Below, in pieces: positions 53,054 through 62,067 of a stretch of DNA of 64,000 nucleotides. This DNA is from Rhizobium sp. 18065. GTDB taxonomy: Bacteria > Pseudomonadota > Alphaproteobacteria > Rhizobiales > Rhizobiaceae. A model generated the notes under the pieces. The model saw nothing but the letters and a program-made list of their open reading frames with translations. It was not told the DNA's origin and did no database searches. Numbering within the stretch: position 1 is the stretch's first letter; the number at the start of each line of letters is the position of its first letter. The DNA is taken from contig NZ_CACSJP010000009.1 of assembly GCF_902706095.1 (NCBI RefSeq), forward strand, positions 124,001-188,000. Reading direction: 5' to 3'. A program made the translations under genes and the position numbers.

Positions 53054-53826
53054 TGGATCAAATTTCGCAGCGTATTGCTGTGGTGACTGGTGGCAGCTCG
53101 GGTATCGGGCTTGCCGTTGTCACGCAGTTGTTGGCGGCGGGATACAAGGTCGCGTTCTTCGGTCAGAACCCCGCCCATGTCGATGCGGCACTGTCTGTGC
53201 TGCATCGACAGTTCGATTGCCGCGATGTACTCGGCCGATGCACAGACCTGACCGAGGCGGGTGATGTGGCTTCCTTTTTCGCCGATGTCGCAAATGACTG
53301 GGGAGTGCCGGACACCCTCATATGCAATGCCGGGATATCGCCGAAAGGACCAGAAGGCGCCACGCCCTTTGCAAGTATCGGGATGGACGAGTGGAATACG
53401 GTGCTATCCGTCAACTTGACCGGCACCATGCTTTGCTGCCAGGCCGTTATTTCATCGATGATGTCGAACCGCTTCGGTCGCATCATTCTCGTCGGATCGA
53501 TCGCTGGCCGTACGCTTCCGAAAGTAGCAGGTGCCGCCTATGTCGCGTCGAAAGCTGGCCTCTCTGGGCTATGCCGCTCACTTGTTTCAAGCTGCGCTGG
53601 GAGTGGGGTCACCGTCAATGTGGTGGCGCCGGGACGCGTCCTGACAGACATGGCAGGCGACGCCGACAGTCCGATCAACAGGGAGATACTGAAGCGCATC
53701 CCCGCCGGCCGCCTTGGTGCGCCCTCCGATATAGCACACGCGATCAGCTTCCTCGCTTCGCGTGAGGCGGGCTTCATCAATGGCGCCATTCTTGATGTGA
53801 ACGGCGGCGAATTTGCCCCCCTTTGA
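53053..53826 (+). CDS. Short-chain dehydrogenase/reductase (FabG-like)
   Basis: A 257-residue SDR with TGGSSGIGLAV, NAGISPKG, catalytic Ser in VGSIAGRTLP and YVASKAG, ending with DVNGGEF. Start overlaps the ThDP gene stop (TGATG). It likely oxidises or reduces the aldehyde or hydroxyketone formed by the preceding enzyme. Last enzyme of the unit. Confidence 0.92.
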   Translation: MDQISQRIAVVTGGSSGIGLAVVTQLLAAGYKVAFFGQNPAHVDAALSVLHRQFDCRDVLGRCTDLTEAGDVASFFADVANDWGVPDTLICNAGISPKGPEGATPFASIGMDEWNTVLSVNLTGTMLCCQAVISSMMSNRFGRIILVGSIAGRTLPKVAGAAYVASKAGLSGLCRSLVSSCAGSGVTVNVVAPGRVLTDMAGDADSPINREILKRIPAGRLGAPSDIAHAISFLASREAGFINGAILDVNGGEFAPL

Positions 53827-53839
53827 GCGAGGACAATTC

Positions 53840-54514
53840 ATGACAATCCTCATTTGCGTAACGGACGCGCAGCTCTTCCTCCTGCTTCGCTACATCCTTG
53901 CAAACGAAGGCTTCGAGGCCATACTGGTGACGGAACATGATGAACTCCAACAACTCACCAGTCGAGGAGCGGTCTCGGCCATGATCGTCGATCGGGTCAA
54001 GCCGGGACTGGGCGCCGACGCGTTTATCAAAGCTGCAAAAAGCGCGTTTCCAACAGCTGCGATCATCTGTCTCCATCGGCGCCATGCAGGTGTTGAGGCG
54101 CTTTCGAACGCATGTGATCTGCGTCTCGAGAGCCCCTTCAATCCCGGTCTTTTATTGAGCTTCCTTCATCGACTGAGACATCGCCTTGTGAGTGAGAAGG
54201 AGGAGCATGCCGGTCACATACTTCGCTTTGCCGATCTCTCCATGGATATCGCCGCAGCCAAGGTCCGCCGGGCCGGTCGCGACGTTGAGCTGACGGCCCT
54301 GCAATTTCGCTTGTTGCGCCGTCTGCTGCAGGAACCTTCGGCGGTCTGCGAGCGCGAGGACCTCATCGAAGCCTGCTGGCCAGAATCCGCCGAAGTCGAA
54401 CCGCGCACGGTCGATATTCATATCGGCCACATCCGACGGGCGCTGACGGGTTCCGGGCCGGACCTGATCCGGACAGTGCGGGGCCGGGGCTATGCCCTCG
54501 ATATGCCAGTCTAG
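53840..54514 (+). CDS. Atypical OmpR-type response regulator, copy 2
   Basis: A 224-residue regulator with receiver-like domain (1-110) and winged helix (about 125-222, LTALQFRLLRRLLQEP, RTVDIHIGHIRRAL, TVRGRGYALDMP). A phosphoacceptor-type Asp is present (MIVDRVKPG) but the acidic pair is missing (VTDAQ) and the usual Lys is replaced (LESPF). GCGAGGA precedes the ATG. Only 13 bases separate it from the SDR stop, so it is in the same operon. Parallels copy 1 at 44159. Confidence 0.86.
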   Translation: MTILICVTDAQLFLLLRYILANEGFEAILVTEHDELQQLTSRGAVSAMIVDRVKPGLGADAFIKAAKSAFPTAAIICLHRRHAGVEALSNACDLRLESPFNPGLLLSFLHRLRHRLVSEKEEHAGHILRFADLSMDIAAAKVRRAGRDVELTALQFRLLRRLLQEPSAVCEREDLIEACWPESAEVEPRTVDIHIGHIRRALTGSGPDLIRTVRGRGYALDMPV

Positions 54515-54723
54515 TTTTTCAACAGTCTAAACAAACCCGCAAGCTCGCGAAATTCAACTTCCTCCCCATCCAGCCACGCATCGAGGGCGCAGTAGGCGAC
54601 CGCCGTCGGCGCCTCGCTGCCATACAGCGCGCGCACCCGCTGTGTCGCGCGCTCAAGTCCATCGGCGTCACCTGAATTGGGCTTACCGTTCGCCTTGGGG
54701 CTGTCCTGACGATTTCGCGACAA
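54511..54723 (-). CDS. Small hypothetical protein
   Basis: A 70-residue protein read from TTG at 54723, supported by AGGGAG six bases upstream; longer frames lack this. Its body (ATQRVRALYGSEAPTAVAYC, LDAWLDGEEVEFRELAGLF) looks like a genuine small helical protein. Stop overlaps the convergent regulator by four bases. Family unknown. Confidence 0.6.
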   Translation of the reverse strand: MSRNRQDSPKANGKPNSGDADGLERATQRVRALYGSEAPTAVAYCALDAWLDGEEVEFRELAGLFRLLKN

Positions 54724-55324
54724 CGCACTCTCCCTGCGTCCGGCAGAGGAGTTCCAAACAGATGCCCGCCGGACGGTGTCGCACAGCGCACGTCCAACAT
54801 AAGGGCGTGTGTGCCGTCCCTGGCGAAAGGGTCGTTGCGTTTCCGATAGTATATTTCTCCTTCCGATTGGCAAGACGTTGACGGGTGCGTCTATACGATC
54901 TGCCTCCGGTACGGGCCGCGTGACCATCTCAGAAGTGACATTGTATCGAACTTGCGGAGTCTTGAGCGGTTCGTGGACGAAGACCAGTTGATCCGGCGTT
55001 CAAGGATTCTGCCTTTGCACCGTTCCATTTCGACACCGGAACGGAAGGTGTCAGGCATAACTTAATGCAGCGAAGTCGGTCTGGCCGGCCTGAACAGGCG
55101 TGATCATGCGGACCACCAGACTGACAAGTCTCATTGCAGCTTTCGATGGCCTGGGTCCGCCAAGGTCTCGTTGGTCGCTTTTTCCCACGGCTCAAGTGGT
55201 TTGACCACGGAGGTCCAGCGTCAAATGAGGTTTTCGCAACAGGTCGATATAGCTGCGATCGCGAGTGACCGACTGTCCCAGTCGGGGGCCACTCGGTTTC
55301 AACACCAACCAGTCCACAATCCGG
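54724..55324. other. No supported gene
   Basis: Six hundred bases with only short frames lacking motifs. No hairpin terminator or promoter recognised. Confidence 0.4.
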
Positions 55325-55537
55325 TCAGGTTGCGGCGTCTCGGGTCATAAAGAGCAGCTCTTCCCTGGAGCGAAAGCCGGATTTGAACAAGGCGATCAGC
55401 GAGGACGCCAACTGGTTCCCGTGCGGGCTGGCTGGTTCGATTCCACTTTCGCGGCACAGATCGACGAGCACGCTCTGCAGCAGTTCCAGTTTTGCCGGGC
55501 TGATACTTTCGTTGTCGTCGAAATACTGCCTGAACAT
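55325..55537 (-). CDS. Small hypothetical protein
   Basis: A 70-residue helical protein (MFRQYFDDNESISPAKLELL..., ASSLIALFKSGFRSREELL), with GGGAGG upstream. It resembles small uncharacterised proteins common in rhizobia. Function unknown. Confidence 0.68.
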   Translation of the reverse strand: MFRQYFDDNESISPAKLELLQSVLVDLCRESGIEPASPHGNQLASSLIALFKSGFRSREELLFMTRDAAT

Positions 55538-55713
55538 GCCCCGCCTCCCATTCTCTGATGATTCCCATTACGTTGCTTGGGGCATGTTCCGTCAATGGGG
55601 CATGCCTGGCAGTCCAAAGGTGTTTTGCGATGACCGAGCCTCACCCGGCTTGCCGTTTGCTCTTCGCAAGCCTCACCACACCGCCTTCCGGGGTATGGGT
55701 TCAGGATCAATCA

Positions 55714-56793
55714 TTAGAGTTCTAGAGTGAGCTGCGGTTCTGGGCCGCTCTCTTCGGTGTTGAGCGATGAAAGGGTGATCCCGAGGAGCCGCACCGGACG
55801 TTTGAATGGGATCACCGAAGCGAGCAGGGTCTCTGCTGTCTCCAGGATCATGTCGATGTCCGTCACGGATCCCGACACCGTTCTGCTGCGTGTCGCCTGG
55901 CTGAAATCCGAATACTTGATTTTGACCGTAACCGTCTTTCCCGTGATGTTGTGCGCCTCACAATAGCGCCAGATTTTCTCCGCGAGCGGACGCAGCTCTG
56001 CCTTGGCCGAATCGAGATCACCGATGTCCTCGACGAAAGTATCTTCGGCGCCGACGGATTTGCGTATCCGATCGGGCCTGACCTGCCGTTCGTCGATGCC
56101 ACGGGCTATGCCGTAGAAATACGGGCCGGATTTCCCGAAATGTTGCTGAAGGAAGGCAAGGGACTTCGACTTCAAATCGAGCCCGGTTTCTATGCCATGC
56201 CGCTTCATCCGCTCGGCCGTCGCCGGGCCCACGCCATGAAATTTCTTGATGGGGAGAGCCTCGACAAAACCCGGGCCGTTCTTCGGCGTGATGACCGCCT
56301 GGCCATTCGGCTTGTTCAGGTCACTCGCCATCTTGGCGAGGAACTTGTTGTAGGAAATGCCGGCAGAGGCGTTGAGGCCGGTCACATCCTTGATCTTCGC
56401 GCGGATTTTCAGTGCTATCTCGGTGGCTATCTCCATGCCTTTCAGGTTCTCGGTGACATCGAGATAGGCCTCATCCAGCGACAGCGGTTCGATCAACGGC
56501 GTATATTCCGCAAAGATCTCTCGGATTTGCTGCGAGACCTGCCGATAGACGTCAAAGCGCGGCGGCACGAATATGAGATCCGGGCATTTTCGCCTGGCGG
56601 TCACCGAAGGCATGGCCGAATGCACACCGAAGGTTCTCGCCTCATAACTGGCGGCCGCCACGACGCCACGGGCCGCCGATCCGCCGACGGCCAGTGGTCG
56701 TCCGCGCAGGTCCGGATTGTCGCGCTGCTCGACCGAGGCATAAAAGGCATCCATGTCGACATGGATGATCTTGCGCACCGAGGCGCTATCCAT
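55714..56793 (-). CDS. dinB: DNA polymerase IV (DinB, Y family)
   Basis: A 359-residue translesion polymerase. It has VDMDAFYASVEQRDNP and SLDEAYLDVT (metal-binding Asp and Glu residues), the steric-gate region SYEARTFGVHSAM, a HhH thumb (FHGVGPATAERMKRHG) and a little-finger domain. It copies past minor-groove lesions. It sits in an island with other damage-response genes. Confidence 0.95.
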   Translation of the reverse strand: MDSASVRKIIHVDMDAFYASVEQRDNPDLRGRPLAVGGSAARGVVAAASYEARTFGVHSAMPSVTARRKCPDLIFVPPRFDVYRQVSQQIREIFAEYTPLIEPLSLDEAYLDVTENLKGMEIATEIALKIRAKIKDVTGLNASAGISYNKFLAKMASDLNKPNGQAVITPKNGPGFVEALPIKKFHGVGPATAERMKRHGIETGLDLKSKSLAFLQQHFGKSGPYFYGIARGIDERQVRPDRIRKSVGAEDTFVEDIGDLDSAKAELRPLAEKIWRYCEAHNITGKTVTVKIKYSDFSQATRSRTVSGSVTDIDMILETAETLLASVIPFKRPVRLLGITLSSLNTEESGPEPQLTLEL

Positions 56794-56877
56794 CGCTTAG
56801 GCTCACGAAGCGGTACGGAGATTTCGGAGCGCCCAGTTCGGATAGTTTGGTGCCCTTCCGATGATGGCCCCCACTAT

Positions 56878-57555
56878 TCACAACAAGAGACCTCCATCGT
56901 CCAATGTCGGCTTGGGTTTAGGTGGCACGATCACCAGCATATCGGCCGGGAGTGGACGCTGAAGATGACGGGCCTCGTCCCAGGGTGCTGTCAACCAGGT
57001 ATCGACCTCGTGCGGCGTGGTCAAAATTGCCGGCATGGCCTTTTCATGAATGGGAGAGACGATCTCGTTCGGTGTGGTCGTCAGAAACCCGAACAGTTCA
57101 TAGTCCTGCTCGCCGTCCCTGACTATGCGTACACCCTTCCATGGAGTCCAGAGCCCCGCGAAAAACATTAGCGGCCGATCTTCGTTGCCAGCGAACCAGG
57201 CATTGGGGACCCGTCCGCCTTCGACCTTGATGGCCGGGTCCGGTTCGGCAAAGGAGGTGAACGGCACGACACAGCGGCTGGTGGCACCAAGCCAGCGGCG
57301 CCAGTGAGGCGAACCGGCATTGCGGATATTGGTGACGCCTGGATCATAATTCTTCACATAGCCTGGCGGTGACGGCATTCCCCAGGTCGCCCGTGCAATC
57401 TCCCGGTTCCTGTCGTCGGCGACGCGGACGACAGGCGCCTGATAGCCTGGATAGACGTCGAAGCTGGCGTCGTTCCAGCCTGCGTGATCCCTGATCGCCT
57501 TGGTGAACTGAAGAACCGCTTCACGCGTGGTCGTCACATTGTAGAGATTGCACAT
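56878..57555 (-). CDS. SRAP family protein (YedK/HMCES-like), copy 2
   Basis: A 225-residue SRAP protein starting MCNLYNVTTTRE, with Cys2, TSFAEPDP and SPIHEKAMPAIL (conserved Glu and His). It starts 10 bases after the helicase stop, so both form an operon. It would crosslink abasic sites in single-stranded DNA exposed at stalled forks, consistent with this SOS-type island. Confidence 0.93.
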   Translation of the reverse strand: MCNLYNVTTTREAVLQFTKAIRDHAGWNDASFDVYPGYQAPVVRVADDRNREIARATWGMPSPPGYVKNYDPGVTNIRNAGSPHWRRWLGATSRCVVPFTSFAEPDPAIKVEGGRVPNAWFAGNEDRPLMFFAGLWTPWKGVRIVRDGEQDYELFGFLTTTPNEIVSPIHEKAMPAILTTPHEVDTWLTAPWDEARHLQRPLPADMLVIVPPKPKPTLDDGGLLL

Positions 57556-57564
57556 TCGATCTTC

Positions 57565-59631
57565 CTACTTCCACATGGCCCGCATGCGCTCCGCGACATC
57601 GATGCGGATCTGCTGAGTGCTTCGCTCTGACCTGGCGGCTGAGACCTTTGGCCAGGTCGTGACTTCGAAGAATTGCAAAAGCATCGCCGGGATAAACCTG
57701 GTTCTTGCGGCATAGACGTGCCGATCACCCTGTGCGTTCTGTCCATGGGTAAAAAATCGCTGGGGCGTGATCAGTGAAAGACTGTCCCTGGCGCGTGTCA
57801 TCGCGACATAGAGCAACCGACGTTCTTCCTCAAGTTCCTGCGTGGTTCCGGCCCCAAGATCAGACGGTATGCAGCCATCGACCGCATTGAGCACAAAGAC
57901 CGCGCGCCACTCCTGCCCCTTGGCGGAATGAATGGTCGACAGGATCAGATAGTCCTCATCGAGCAAGGGTACGCCGGCCTGATCGCTGGTGGCGTCCGGC
58001 GGATCGAGTGTCAGTTCGGTCAGGAAACGCTCGCGCGAGGGGTAGCCGCTGGCGATCTGCTCGAGCTGCAACAGGTCGGCCTTGCGGGTATCGGCATCTT
58101 CATGGATACGGTCGAGATGTGGCTCGTACCAGAGCCGTGCCTGCCCGATATCGGACGGCCAGCCATCTTCGGACTTGCGCAGGTTTGCCAGCAACTGGAC
58201 GAAACCTGTCCAGTCCTCTCCGGTCTTGGGCGGCGGCGGGATTTCAGCGAGGGCAAGCAGCGGTTCGGGGTCGGCCGCGATTGTCTCGAGGATATTGCCG
58301 GCCGTCTTCGGCCCGATACCCGGCAGCATGAGCAGCAGCCGGAAACCGGCAACACGATCGCGCGGGTTCTGCGCAAACCGCAGGACGGCCAGCATGTCCT
58401 TCACATGCGCGCTGTCGAGAAACTTCAGCCCGCCGAACTTGACGAAGGGAATGTTGCGGCGGGTAAGCTCAACCTCGAGCGGACCGCTATGACTGGATGT
58501 GCGAAACAGTACCGCCTGTTGCTTCAGCGTCATGCCGGTTTCGCGGTTGGCGAGCACCTGGTCGACGATAAAGTTCGCCTGTTCGGTCTCGTCCTTGACG
58601 GTGACGAGTTTCGGCCGCTCCAGTGATTGCCGGTCGGTCCACAGGTTCTTGGTGAAGCTTTCGCGCGCCAGATCGATGACGCCATTGGCAGCAGCCAGGA
58701 TCGGCTGTGTCGATCGGTAGTTGCGATCAAGCGTGATGACGTCGGCGGCCGGGCTGAAGGATGACGGGAAATCGAGGATATTGCGAACCGTCGCTGCCCG
58801 AAACGAATAGATTGATTGCGCGTCATCACCAACCACAGTCAGGCCGCGGCCACCTGGCTTCAGCGCCATCAGGACCGAAGCCTGCAGCCTGTTGGTATCC
58901 TGGTATTCGTCGACCATGACATGGTCGAAGCGGTTGCCGATATCGTCGGCCAGATCCGGGTCGCTGACCATCTGGGCCCAGTAGAGCAGAAGATCATCGT
59001 AGTCGAGCACGTTCTGCGCCTGCTTGGCCTCGACATAGGCCGCAAACAACCGCTTCAGCTGCTCTTCCCACGTCGCCACCCATGGATAATGCTGGCGCAG
59101 GATTTCGTTCAGCGGTGCCTGCGAATTGACCGCACGCGAATAGATCGACAAGCACGTGCCCTTGGTTGGAAAGCGGTTTTCGGTCTTGGAAAACCCAAGC
59201 TCGTGACGGGCAAGGTTCATCAGGTCGGCGCTGTCTTCGCGATCATGGATGGTGAAATCCACATTGAGCCCGATCTGCTCTGCATAGATCCGCAAGAGTC
59301 TTGCGCCGATCCCATGAAACGTGCCGGACCAGGTGAGCGCGTCCGTCAGCACTCCGGAATTGGCGCCCAGCACCTGTTTGCAGATCCGCTCGACACGGCG
59401 CGACATTTCAGACGCCGCACGTCTCGAAAACGTCATCAGCAGCATGCGGCGCGGGTCGGCGCCGTTGACGATCAGATGTGCGACCCGGTGGGCGAGCGTA
59501 TTGGTCTTGCCTGACCCGGCGCCGGCAATGATCAGAAGCGGGCCGGCAAGCTTCCCGTCAGCAAGTGCTACGCCATGCTCGACAGCCAGCCGCTGCTGAT
59601 CATTGAGTTTCTCCAGATAGGCCAGGCTCAT
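57565..59631 (-). CDS. UvrD/Rep-family ATP-dependent DNA helicase
   Basis: A 688-residue SF1 helicase: Walker A AGAGSGKTN, motif II VDEYQDTN, motif III GDDAQSIYSFRA, motif V/VI LSTIHSAKGQEW and VAMTRARDSL. The start MSLAYLEKLNDQQR fits the family length; an in-frame ATG at 59727 would add 32 unsupported residues. Divergent from imuA, sharing a 240-base region with the LexA box. Confidence 0.93.
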   Translation of the reverse strand: MSLAYLEKLNDQQRLAVEHGVALADGKLAGPLLIIAGAGSGKTNTLAHRVAHLIVNGADPRRMLLMTFSRRAASEMSRRVERICKQVLGANSGVLTDALTWSGTFHGIGARLLRIYAEQIGLNVDFTIHDREDSADLMNLARHELGFSKTENRFPTKGTCLSIYSRAVNSQAPLNEILRQHYPWVATWEEQLKRLFAAYVEAKQAQNVLDYDDLLLYWAQMVSDPDLADDIGNRFDHVMVDEYQDTNRLQASVLMALKPGGRGLTVVGDDAQSIYSFRAATVRNILDFPSSFSPAADVITLDRNYRSTQPILAAANGVIDLARESFTKNLWTDRQSLERPKLVTVKDETEQANFIVDQVLANRETGMTLKQQAVLFRTSSHSGPLEVELTRRNIPFVKFGGLKFLDSAHVKDMLAVLRFAQNPRDRVAGFRLLLMLPGIGPKTAGNILETIAADPEPLLALAEIPPPPKTGEDWTGFVQLLANLRKSEDGWPSDIGQARLWYEPHLDRIHEDADTRKADLLQLEQIASGYPSRERFLTELTLDPPDATSDQAGVPLLDEDYLILSTIHSAKGQEWRAVFVLNAVDGCIPSDLGAGTTQELEEERRLLYVAMTRARDSLSLITPQRFFTHGQNAQGDRHVYAARTRFIPAMLLQFFEVTTWPKVSAARSERSTQQIRIDVAERMRAMWK

Positions 59632-59809
59632 TCCGGTTTTATCCCTCGCGGACACTTCTGACTTGCCGTGGTGCGCAGGAAATTTTTCCTGCCTGTGCAT
59701 AAAACCCATCCACTTGATCTTGCTCATGGATTCTCATGGTCATCACCGTCACCGGTCTTTCTGCTGGATCGAACGGCGAAAGCGCCCGATTGACTCATTG
59801 CACATTAGA

Positions 59810-59824
59810 GAACAAAAAAGGAAC
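59810..59824. promoter_or_regulatory. LexA box (alphaproteobacterial GAAC-N7-GAAC)
   Basis: GAAC, seven bases, GAAC: an exact match to the direct-repeat SOS box of alphaproteobacteria. It stands 50 bases before the imuA start and 180 bases before the divergent helicase operon, so it probably represses imuA-imuB-dnaE2 until DNA damage. Confidence 0.85.
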
Positions 59825-59873
59825 ATACCGCAACCTGCACCCGTTGAAAAGGTCTGATCGGACTAGTCATATT

Positions 59874-60635
59874 ATGCAAAATCGTGCCCGAACCATTGCT
59901 ATCACCGAGCTGCGGGAACGCATACTGCATCTGGAAGGCGGGTCTGCCCGTACGCGCGAGGTTTTGCCCTTCGGTGTAGATCAGATCGACCGGCATCTGC
60001 CAGGTGGCGGACTGGCGCTCGGTGCGCTGCACGAGGTCGCAGGTGGCGGGAACGGCGCGCTCGACGGGGCGGCCGCTGCCTTGTTCGTTGCCGGAATTGC
60101 GGCGCGCACCACCGGCAAGGTATTCTGGTGCGTCACAAGGCAGGACCTGTTCATGCCGGGGATCGTCCAGGCGGGTCTGTCGAACAACCGTGTCGTAATG
60201 GTCGAATGCCGCGATGAAAAGGGCGTGCTCGACTGTTTTGAGGAAAGCCTTAGGTGTCGGGGCATGGGCGCTGTCATCGGTGAGGTGGCGCGCCTGCCGA
60301 TGACAGCGTCGCGCCGGCTGCAGCTCGCCGCCGAAACGTCGGGTGTAACAGCCATTGCCATTCGCCGCTGGCGCCGCCACGCGGATGTCTCGGATTTTGG
60401 CCACCCAACGGCTGCCGTGACGCGCTGGCGCATCTCGGTTCTTCCGTCTCAACCGCTACCGGTTCCAGGCATTGGCCGGGCCCGGTGGTATCTTGAACTT
60501 CTTCGTTGCCGTGCCGCAGAAAGTGCTGATTATGTGGTCGAAGCCTGCGACGCCAAGGGTCGTCTCGGTCTATCTGCCGACCTGGCCCACCGATCGCCAT
60601 CGTCGGATGCTTGGGCAACAAGCGCCACCGGCTGA
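59874..60635 (+). CDS. imuA: Mutasome protein ImuA
   Basis: A 253-residue RecA-like accessory protein. ATG at 59874 (MQNRARTIAITELRERI) was chosen because the LexA box lies just upstream. Typical stretches are VLPFGVDQIDRHLPGGGL, ALHEVAGGGN and [20 protein letters not shown]. ImuA, ImuB and DnaE2 form an inducible mutagenic polymerase complex. Confidence 0.93.
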   Translation: MQNRARTIAITELRERILHLEGGSARTREVLPFGVDQIDRHLPGGGLALGALHEVAGGGNGALDGAAAALFVAGIAARTTGKVFWCVTRQDLFMPGIVQAGLSNNRVVMVECRDEKGVLDCFEESLRCRGMGAVIGEVARLPMTASRRLQLAAETSGVTAIAIRRWRRHADVSDFGHPTAAVTRWRISVLPSQPLPVPGIGRARWYLELLRCRAAESADYVVEACDAKGRLGLSADLAHRSPSSDAWATSATG

Positions 60636-62067
60636 CCAGCCACTGGTAATGATCGCCCGCGAAGGCAGCCGTCGGCTGGTGGCGGCCGCCAATGCTGCGG
60701 CTTTCGCTGCCGGATTGCGCATTGGCATGCCGGCGAGCAAGGCCCAGGCTCTGGTCGCGGATCTGATCATCGAGGAATTGCGCCCAGAGGAGGATCGCAA
60801 GGAACTTGGTCGCCTCGCTCTCTGGTTCCTGCGCAACTACGCGCCGATTGTCGCAGTTGATCCGCCAGACGGTATCGTCATCGATACGACCGGGGCCGAC
60901 CACCTGCATGGCGACGAGACATTGATGTTGACGGGTATGATCAATCGGCTGTTGGCGATGGATTTTACCGCACGCGCTGCCGTCGCAGACTGCTGGGGCG
61001 CGGCTCGTGCACTGGCCCGCTATTGTGCCAAACCCTATATCGTCGTTCCCGAAGGGGAAGCGGGGAAGGCAGTGCTCGATCTGCCGATCGCGGCACTGAG
61101 ACTGGAGAGCCGGACTGTTGCCGCGCTTCGCACCCTCGGTTTTGACCGCATCGGTGAACTCGCGGCCACGCCACGCGCACCGCTTACCCTACGCTTTGGT
61201 CCAGAGATCGGCCGCCGCCTCGACCAGGCGTTTGGCCGTGTTGCGGAACCGATCGATCCGATCCGGGCTGTGGAAGCGATTGAAGCGCGACGTGCCTTTG
61301 CCGAACCGATCTCGGCCACTGAGACTATCGGCCGCTATGTCAGCATGCTTGTGGTGCGCCTTTGCCAACGACTTGAAGAGCAGGGGTGCGGTGTTCGCCG
61401 TCTCGACCTTATTCTCCACCGTGTCGACAATACCTTGGCTGTCGTCCGGGCGGGAACGGCGAAACCCGTGCGCGATGTCGAGCGCCTGACCAGGCTGCTC
61501 TGCGACCGGATCGACACGATCGATCCGGGGTTCGGCATCGAGATCATGGTGCTGTCGGCCGTACATTGCGAACCACTGGAGGCTGTGCAGACGATATCGT
61601 CGCTCATCGAGGAGCCCGAAGCGGAAATTGGAGGTTTGATCGATGTCATCGTCAATCGCGGTCACCGCGTCTATCGGGTTGCCGCCGTCGAGAGCGATGT
61701 GCCGGAGCGTTCTTTTGCAACGGTGCCTGCACTCACCGCAGACGATGAACTGGGTTGGCCAGTGGAATGGCCGCGGCCGTCCCGGATTCTGCTCCATCCC
61801 GAGCCGATACAGTGCATGGCGCTCTTGCCGGATCATCCGCCGGTCAGCTTCACCTGGCGCGGCAGTCGCCATGTGGTGAAGCGTGCGGACGGTCCGGAGC
61901 GCGTCTTCGGGGAATGGTGGAAGCGCGACAGGGAACTGGGCGCCATCAGGGACTATTTCGTGGTCGAAAACGCGGCGGGCGAGCGTTTCTGGATCTATCG
62001 CCAGGGTGACGGCGAACATGCCGACAGTGGTGCCGGCAACTGGTTCCTGCAGGGGATCTTCGCATGA
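60532..62067 (+). CDS. imuB: Mutasome protein ImuB (inactive Y-family polymerase)
   Basis: A 511-residue Y-family-like protein ([14 protein letters not shown]..., [34 protein letters not shown]). The region where active Y polymerases hold catalytic acids is DTTGADHL, as expected for the non-catalytic ImuB, which acts as the clamp-binding hub between ImuA and DnaE2. It overlaps imuA by about 100 bases; its stop overlaps dnaE2 (ATGA). Confidence 0.92.
   Translation: MWSKPATPRVVSVYLPTWPTDRHRRMLGQQAPPADQPLVMIAREGSRRLVAAANAAAFAAGLRIGMPASKAQALVADLIIEELRPEEDRKELGRLALWFLRNYAPIVAVDPPDGIVIDTTGADHLHGDETLMLTGMINRLLAMDFTARAAVADCWGAARALARYCAKPYIVVPEGEAGKAVLDLPIAALRLESRTVAALRTLGFDRIGELAATPRAPLTLRFGPEIGRRLDQAFGRVAEPIDPIRAVEAIEARRAFAEPISATETIGRYVSMLVVRLCQRLEEQGCGVRRLDLILHRVDNTLAVVRAGTAKPVRDVERLTRLLCDRIDTIDPGFGIEIMVLSAVHCEPLEAVQTISSLIEEPEAEIGGLIDVIVNRGHRVYRVAAVESDVPERSFATVPALTADDELGWPVEWPRPSRILLHPEPIQCMALLPDHPPVSFTWRGSRHVVKRADGPERVFGEWWKRDRELGAIRDYFVVENAAGERFWIYRQGDGEHADSGAGNWFLQGIFA

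Noticed and set aside
55534..55614. CATGCCCC/GGGGCATG short repeats
   Set aside because: Short GC-rich words with varied spacing; likely chance.
56794..56877. Possible LexA box upstream of dinB (GTTC-N7-TTGG)
   Set aside because: Only one half-site matches GTTC-N7-GTTC.
55951..57171. 406-codon plus-strand frame
   Set aside because: Antisense to dinB and the second SRAP gene.
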